NCBI RefSeq assembly: GCF_009708215.1
Contig: NZ_CP046175.1
Span: 1,612,001-1,676,000 of the forward strand
Reading direction: 5' to 3'
Origin: Occultella kanbiaonis
Lineage (GTDB): Bacteria; Actinomycetota; Actinomycetes; Actinomycetales; Beutenbergiaceae
DNA: 64,000 nt
Below are positions 60,616 through 64,000 of the stretch, in pieces. Positions within the stretch are counted from its first letter, which is position 1; the number at the start of each line of letters is the position of its first letter. The position numbers and the translations under genes were made by a program. The notes under the pieces were generated by a model. That model saw only the letters and a program-made list of their open reading frames with translations. It was not told the DNA's origin and did no database searches.

Positions 60616-61164
60616 ATGAAGCGCTTGTTCACAGTTCTGCTCAGCCTGGTCCTCGGAGCGGTCTTCCTCGTTCCGGCCGGGCCCGCTGCGACCGCCGCCG
60701 GCAGCCCGTACTGCGGGATCCGGTGGGGGTCGCTGCCCGAGTCCGATCCGACGATGTCCGCCGGCTGGCTCCAGAACGTCCGCACCGGTCGCCACGCCTG
60801 TTTCGACCGCATCGTCTTCGACGTCCACGGGGACATCGAGGGCTACCACGTGTCCTACGGAACGTTCACGAACGAGGGCGAGGGCCGCGCGATCCCGCTT
60901 CGGGGCGCGGCGGACCTCGTGATCGTCCTGAGGGTCCCGATCTACGACGAGCAGGGGACGGTTCGGTTCCCGTACCGATACGGGTCGGAACTCGCGAACG
61001 TGAACTCCTACTCCACGTTCCGGCAGGTCTTCTTCGGCGGCAGCTTCGAGGGGCAGACGACGATCGGCCTCGGTGTCCGGGCGCGGCTGCCGTTCCGCGT
61101 CTTCATCCTCGACGGCCCAGGAGACCTGAGCCGGCTCGTGGTCGACGTCGCGCACCGCTGGTGA
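60616..61164 (+). CDS. Secreted AMIN-like domain protein
   Basis: ATG at 60616 follows AGGGAAGGGGAACGTC. The 182 residues begin with a Sec signal (LFTVLLSLVLGAVFLVPAGP, cut near TAAGS). The mature protein CGIRWGSLPE, RTGRHACFDRIVFDVHG, EGYHVSYGTF, SYSTFRQVFFGGSFEGQTTI, then RVFILDGPGDLSRLVVDVAH is the AMIN-like family found on actinobacterial cell surfaces, with one conserved Cys pair. The related AMIN domain binds peptidoglycan; direct evidence for this family is lacking. Confidence 0.82.
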   Translation: MKRLFTVLLSLVLGAVFLVPAGPAATAAGSPYCGIRWGSLPESDPTMSAGWLQNVRTGRHACFDRIVFDVHGDIEGYHVSYGTFTNEGEGRAIPLRGAADLVIVLRVPIYDEQGTVRFPYRYGSELANVNSYSTFRQVFFGGSFEGQTTIGLGVRARLPFRVFILDGPGDLSRLVVDVAHRW

Positions 61165-61239
61165 GACGTCGCCTCACGTAGGTCTCAACGCCGACGGCGT
61201 GGGGCGCGTTCGCTGGCCGCGGACCCGCCCCACGTCGCG

Positions 61240-62403
61240 TCAGTCCCCGGCCGACGGCGTCGGGACGGGTCCGAGCAGGGCGTTCGCCATCGCGGCGTGG
61301 GCCGACTCGTCGTCGCTCGGGTGGAAGAGACCGGCGAGCACGTCCCGGTAGAGCCGGGAGAGCTCGCTGCGGTTGAAGTACGAACTGCCGCCGGAGACCC
61401 GGACCGCCTTCTCGACCACATCCTTGGCCGTCTCGGTCGCGCGGACCTTGACCGCGGACAGTCTCGCGAACCACATCGCGCCGTGGTCGACGAGGTTGTC
61501 GACGTCGGAGGCGAGCGTCGCGATCTGTGGCCCGATGCCGTCGAGTGCGATCGCGGCATCGGCGATCCGCCAGCGGATGTCAGGGTCGTGGGCGTAGGGG
61601 GCGCCGTCGTTCTTCAGCGAGGTCCGCTTGTGCACGGTCTCCACGGCCACGTCGAGCGCACGCTGGGCGATGCCGGTATAGACCGCGGCGAGCAGGATCT
61701 CGAAGTTCGCGAAGATGCCGAAGATGAACGGGTCGGCGTTCGGGCCGGGGACGAGCCGCCGGACGATCCTGTCAGCGGCGGCGGGCGCGCCGTCGAGCAC
61801 CGTGGTGCAGGACTGGGAGGCGCGCATCCCGAGCGTGTCCCAGTCGTCCTTGATCTCGACGCCGCCACCGTCGCGAGTGACGAAGCCGTACACCGACCGC
61901 GGTGCGTCCTCGGACACGGTGTCCATGCCGAACGTGCCCAGCCGGGTCCAGGCCGGCGAGAGCGAGGTGAAGATCTTGGTGCCGTGGAACGTGTAAGCAC
62001 CTGCGCCGTCGGGCCGCGCCTCGGTGGTGGAACCGAACAGGACCAGATCGTTGCCACGTTCGGAGATCCCGAACGCGAAGATCTCCCCGGCGGCCGCCTC
62101 GGTGAGGACGAAGTCGAGGGAGTCGTCACCGCGGTCGTGGACGGTCTTGGCGACACCGACCCACACGTGGTGCATGTTCACGGCAAGAGCGGTCGACGGC
62201 GCCGCACCGGCCAGGCGCATCTGCTCGCGGGTCAGCTCCTCGAGGGTGAGCCCGGCGCCGCCGAACTCCGTCGGCACGAGGGCGGTGAGGTACCCCGCGG
62301 CCGTGAGGTCCTCGAGGTCCTCTGTGAAGAACTCGTTCGCACGGTCGTAGTCGGCGGCACGGGAACGGATGCGCGCCAGCAGGTCATCGGTGAGCAGGCT
62401 CAT
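61240..62403 (-). CDS. Acyl-CoA dehydrogenase-family flavoprotein
   Basis: ATG at 62403 opens MSLLTDDLLARIRSRAADYD; upstream in-frame sequence is low quality and unlikely to be coding, though no clear ribosome site is visible. The 387-residue protein has the family order: an N-terminal helical domain (LVPTEFGGAGLTLEELTREQ), a central beta domain (YTFHGTKIFTSLSP, DDWDTLGMRASQSCTTVLDG) and C-terminal helices (VEKAVRVSGGSSYFNRSELS, RLYRDVLAGLFHPSDDES). The general catalytic Glu of true dehydrogenases is not obvious, so it may be an acyl-CoA dehydrogenase-like monooxygenase or hydroxylase. It uses FAD. Confidence 0.85.
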   Translation of the reverse strand: MSLLTDDLLARIRSRAADYDRANEFFTEDLEDLTAAGYLTALVPTEFGGAGLTLEELTREQMRLAGAAPSTALAVNMHHVWVGVAKTVHDRGDDSLDFVLTEAAAGEIFAFGISERGNDLVLFGSTTEARPDGAGAYTFHGTKIFTSLSPAWTRLGTFGMDTVSEDAPRSVYGFVTRDGGGVEIKDDWDTLGMRASQSCTTVLDGAPAAADRIVRRLVPGPNADPFIFGIFANFEILLAAVYTGIAQRALDVAVETVHKRTSLKNDGAPYAHDPDIRWRIADAAIALDGIGPQIATLASDVDNLVDHGAMWFARLSAVKVRATETAKDVVEKAVRVSGGSSYFNRSELSRLYRDVLAGLFHPSDDESAHAAMANALLGPVPTPSAGD

Positions 62404-62615
62404 GGCCGTAACACTGCCACGACGGCACGGGACAGATGGGGCGGAAGTGATCAAAGTGACGAAAGTTTGCGCCGAGGAGGGTGAAATGGGGCCAAGTTGG
62501 CGGAAACACGCCGAAATCACGGCTTGAAATACGCGGATCGGGGCCTCGGAGTCGTAGTGTCGATCCCGGCGCATCCCATTCGGGACGCGATTCCGCACGA
62601 TGAGAGGGAACCTAC

Positions 62616-62897
62616 GTGTCCGTCAACCGCACTGACCTTGTTGCCGCGATCGCCGAGAAGGCTTCGCTGACCAAGACGCAGGCCGACGCCGCGCTGTCCG
62701 CGCTGCAGGACGTTCTGATCGAGTCGCTGGGCAAGGGCGAGGCCGTCAAGGTGACCGGTCTGCTCAGCGTTGAGCGTGTCGAGCGCGCTGCGCGCACCGG
62801 CCGCAACCCCCGCACCGGCGAGGAGATCCAGATCCCGGCCGGTTTCGGCGTCAAGGTGTCCGCCGGCTCGGCCCTGAAGAAGGCCGTCGCCAAGTGA
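62616..62897 (+). CDS. hup: HU-family DNA-binding protein
   Basis: GTG at 62616 has GAGAGGGAA seven bases upstream. The 93-residue protein is a standard HU: MSVNRTDLVAAIAEKASLTK, TQADAALSALQDVLIESL, then KGEAVKVTGLLSVERVERAA and RTGRNPRTGEEIQIPAG, the arm that inserts into the minor groove. It lacks the long basic tail of mycobacterial HupB, which argues against Mycobacteriales or Streptomyces-type long HU. It bends and compacts the chromosome. It ends before a strong hairpin. Confidence 0.95.
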   Translation: MSVNRTDLVAAIAEKASLTKTQADAALSALQDVLIESLGKGEAVKVTGLLSVERVERAARTGRNPRTGEEIQIPAGFGVKVSAGSALKKAVAK

Positions 62898-62933
62898 TCC
62901 CACGCGGCGCCTGACTCCGGTCGGCGCCGCACA

Positions 62934-62967
62934 CGAGAGGGCGCGGGGTTCACCCCGCGCCCTCTCG
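62934..62967. terminator. Strong bidirectional hairpin between hup and tetR
   Basis: CGAGAGGGCGCGGGG (62934-62948) pairs perfectly with CCCCGCGCCCTCTCG (62953-62967) around a TTCA loop. A second inverted repeat, GCGGCGCC/GGCGCCGC, lies at 62904-62911 and 62923-62930. No T-run follows; GC-rich terminators of this type are common in actinobacteria. Confidence 0.8.
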
Positions 62968-62972
62968 CATGC

Positions 62973-63980
62973 TCAGACCTTGCGCGCGGCTGCCTTCTCC
63001 TGACGCTCGCGTTCCCTGGCGGCCTGCGCCTGTGCCTTGTCCGCGGCCTTGGCGGCCCGATCCTCGGCCTTGGTGACCGCCTCGCGCTCCTTGCGGAGGG
63101 CCTCGCGCAGCTTCGCCTCCGCCTCTCTGCGAGCGGCTCGCGCCTGCCGGACCGCAGGGTCCTTGGGGTGCGCATCGGTGCGCTCGGCCTGCCAGTCCCG
63201 CGCCGGCGCGGGCGCGGGCGCGGCGCCGCCGGCGATGCGGTCGGCGATGTGGTGCTCCACGCCCTCGAGGATTCGATACACCCCGAACTCGAACGGGTCG
63301 GTGTCGTCGACGAGGGCGCCGGCCCGGATCGCGGCCGTCAGCGTCGGGAACATGTCCTCGGTGACCAGGCTCGCGATCAACTCGGTCTCGGCCCGCTCCA
63401 GCTCGGCCGTGCTCTGGCCATGCTCGGATGCGGACTGGACGTAGCCGCGGGTGACGCCGGCTGCCCAGCGGGCGTGGCCGGTGAACAGCAGCACGGCGGA
63501 GATCTGCTCCGACAGGTCCAGTGGCGTGTCCCGCATGAGCACCAGGCCGGCCTCGAGCCAGGCGAGGTTGTTCGGGGTGTTCGGGGTCCCCTGGATCGGG
63601 ATGTCGAGGATCCAGGGGTGCGCCTGGTAGATGTCGACGTTCGCGCGGTAGAAGGCCAGCAGGCCGTCCTGCCAGGTCTGCGCCTCCTGCACGCTCAGCG
63701 GGGGCAGGCCGAGTCCGTACTCCTGCATGAGCAGGATCAGGTCGTCCTTGGCGGAGACGTACCGGTACAGGGACATCGTGGTGAAGCCGAGCCGGGTCGC
63801 GACGGCCGACATGGAGACCGCGCCGAGCCCGTCGGCATCGGCGATCTCCATCGCTGCCTCGACGATCCGCTCGATGCTCATCTCGCGCTTCGGTCCGCGC
63901 TGCGGGTTCGCCGCGACACCCCAGGCCAACGCGATGGCCCGGGGGAGCTCCACCTCGATCTGTCCGTCCGCGTTCTCCAT
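62973..63980 (-). CDS. TetR-family transcriptional regulator with charged C-terminal tail
   Basis: A 335-residue regulator; ATG at 63980 has GAGG eight bases upstream. The helix-turn-helix region REMSIERIVEAAMEIADADG, SMSAVATRLGFTTMSLYRYV is at residues 33-75. A ligand-binding helical domain follows (LLAFYRANVDIYQAHPWILD, AVLLFTGHARWAAGVTRGY). From about residue 255 there is a long Ala/Glu/Lys/Arg coiled-coil-like tail (ARREAEAKLREALRKEREAV), which most TetR proteins lack. It lies alone and convergent with hup; its target is unknown. Confidence 0.9.
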   Translation of the reverse strand: MENADGQIEVELPRAIALAWGVAANPQRGPKREMSIERIVEAAMEIADADGLGAVSMSAVATRLGFTTMSLYRYVSAKDDLILLMQEYGLGLPPLSVQEAQTWQDGLLAFYRANVDIYQAHPWILDIPIQGTPNTPNNLAWLEAGLVLMRDTPLDLSEQISAVLLFTGHARWAAGVTRGYVQSASEHGQSTAELERAETELIASLVTEDMFPTLTAAIRAGALVDDTDPFEFGVYRILEGVEHHIADRIAGGAAPAPAPARDWQAERTDAHPKDPAVRQARAARREAEAKLREALRKEREAVTKAEDRAAKAADKAQAQAARERERQEKAAARKV

Positions 63981-64000
63981 CGGGCCATCCTCGCCGAGAC

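Noticed and set aside
1-64000. CRISPR arrays, tRNA and rRNA genes
   Set aside because: I saw no regularly spaced repeats and no complete cloverleaf or rRNA segment; only the 3' fragment at 51413-51431 looks like part of an RNA gene.

Overview
The window is high-GC DNA from an actinobacterium, most likely of the order Micrococcales. The signs are strongly G/C-ending codons, frequent GTG starts, a short HU protein without a long basic tail, actinobacterial DUF4192, LysM-BTAD and AMIN-like families, and a CUT1 sugar importer with a TAT-lipoprotein binding protein. The genus cannot be fixed from sequence reading alone.

Layout. (1) 1-34.1 kb is an integrated, probably conjugative, element. It opens inside a MobF/TraA-type relaxase-helicase (minus strand, running off the left edge). 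Next come small accessory genes and two DUF4192 paralogues (2.6-5.5 kb), then a minus-strand cargo block (5.5-17 kb): an IS3 remnant, a frameshifted AbiTii gene behind an AAA ATPase, an uncharacterised protein, a serine recombinase, and a 2,265-residue secreted Rhs/YD-repeat protein with a variable toxin-like tip and an overlapping putative immunity gene. From 17-20.6 kb lie gene remnants and small hypotheticals. From 20.6-34.05 kb a tightly overlapping plus-strand operon encodes DNA-binding proteins, a sigma-like protein and a Tad/Flp-type pilus machine (SAF/CpaB, CpaE, TadA, TadB, TadC, pilin, TadE/TadG-like proteins), then a LysM-BTAD transmembrane regulator-like protein, a lipoprotein and a secreted protein. 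(2) 34.05-34.83 kb is non-coding, with palindromes and paired TACGCAC repeats that look like recombinase or initiator binding sites. (3) 34.8-50.5 kb is a defence island: a 1,769-residue sacsin-like GHKL ATPase-DUF3883 nuclease protein, a complete QatABCD system, two unassigned genes and a SIR2-family protein. Decayed IS3-family DNA follows at 50.6-51.2 kb. (4) At 51,413-51,431 a 19-base stretch looks like the 3' end of a tmRNA or tRNA-Ala gene and is followed by a strong terminator hairpin. I read it as the island/chromosome junction. (5) 51.5-64 kb looks like ordinary chromosome: a small Cys-rich protein, a TAT-exported beta-helix protein, a DinB protein, an ArsR-SRPBCC operon with a palindromic operator, a CUT1 sugar ABC importer with a LacI-type operator, an AMIN-like secreted protein, an acyl-CoA dehydrogenase homologue, HU and a TetR regulator.

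How the parts may work together. The relaxase and the Tad-like pilus would serve transfer and surface contact. The Rhs toxin with its immunity gene would act against neighbouring cells. AAA-AbiTii, sacsin-DUF3883, QatABCD and SIR2 form a layered anti-phage cargo. Several genes carry single-base frame disruptions at C or G runs (about 2,916, 6,248 and 40,400), which may be true decay or assembly error. I see no tRNA, rRNA, CRISPR array or intact integrase in the window.
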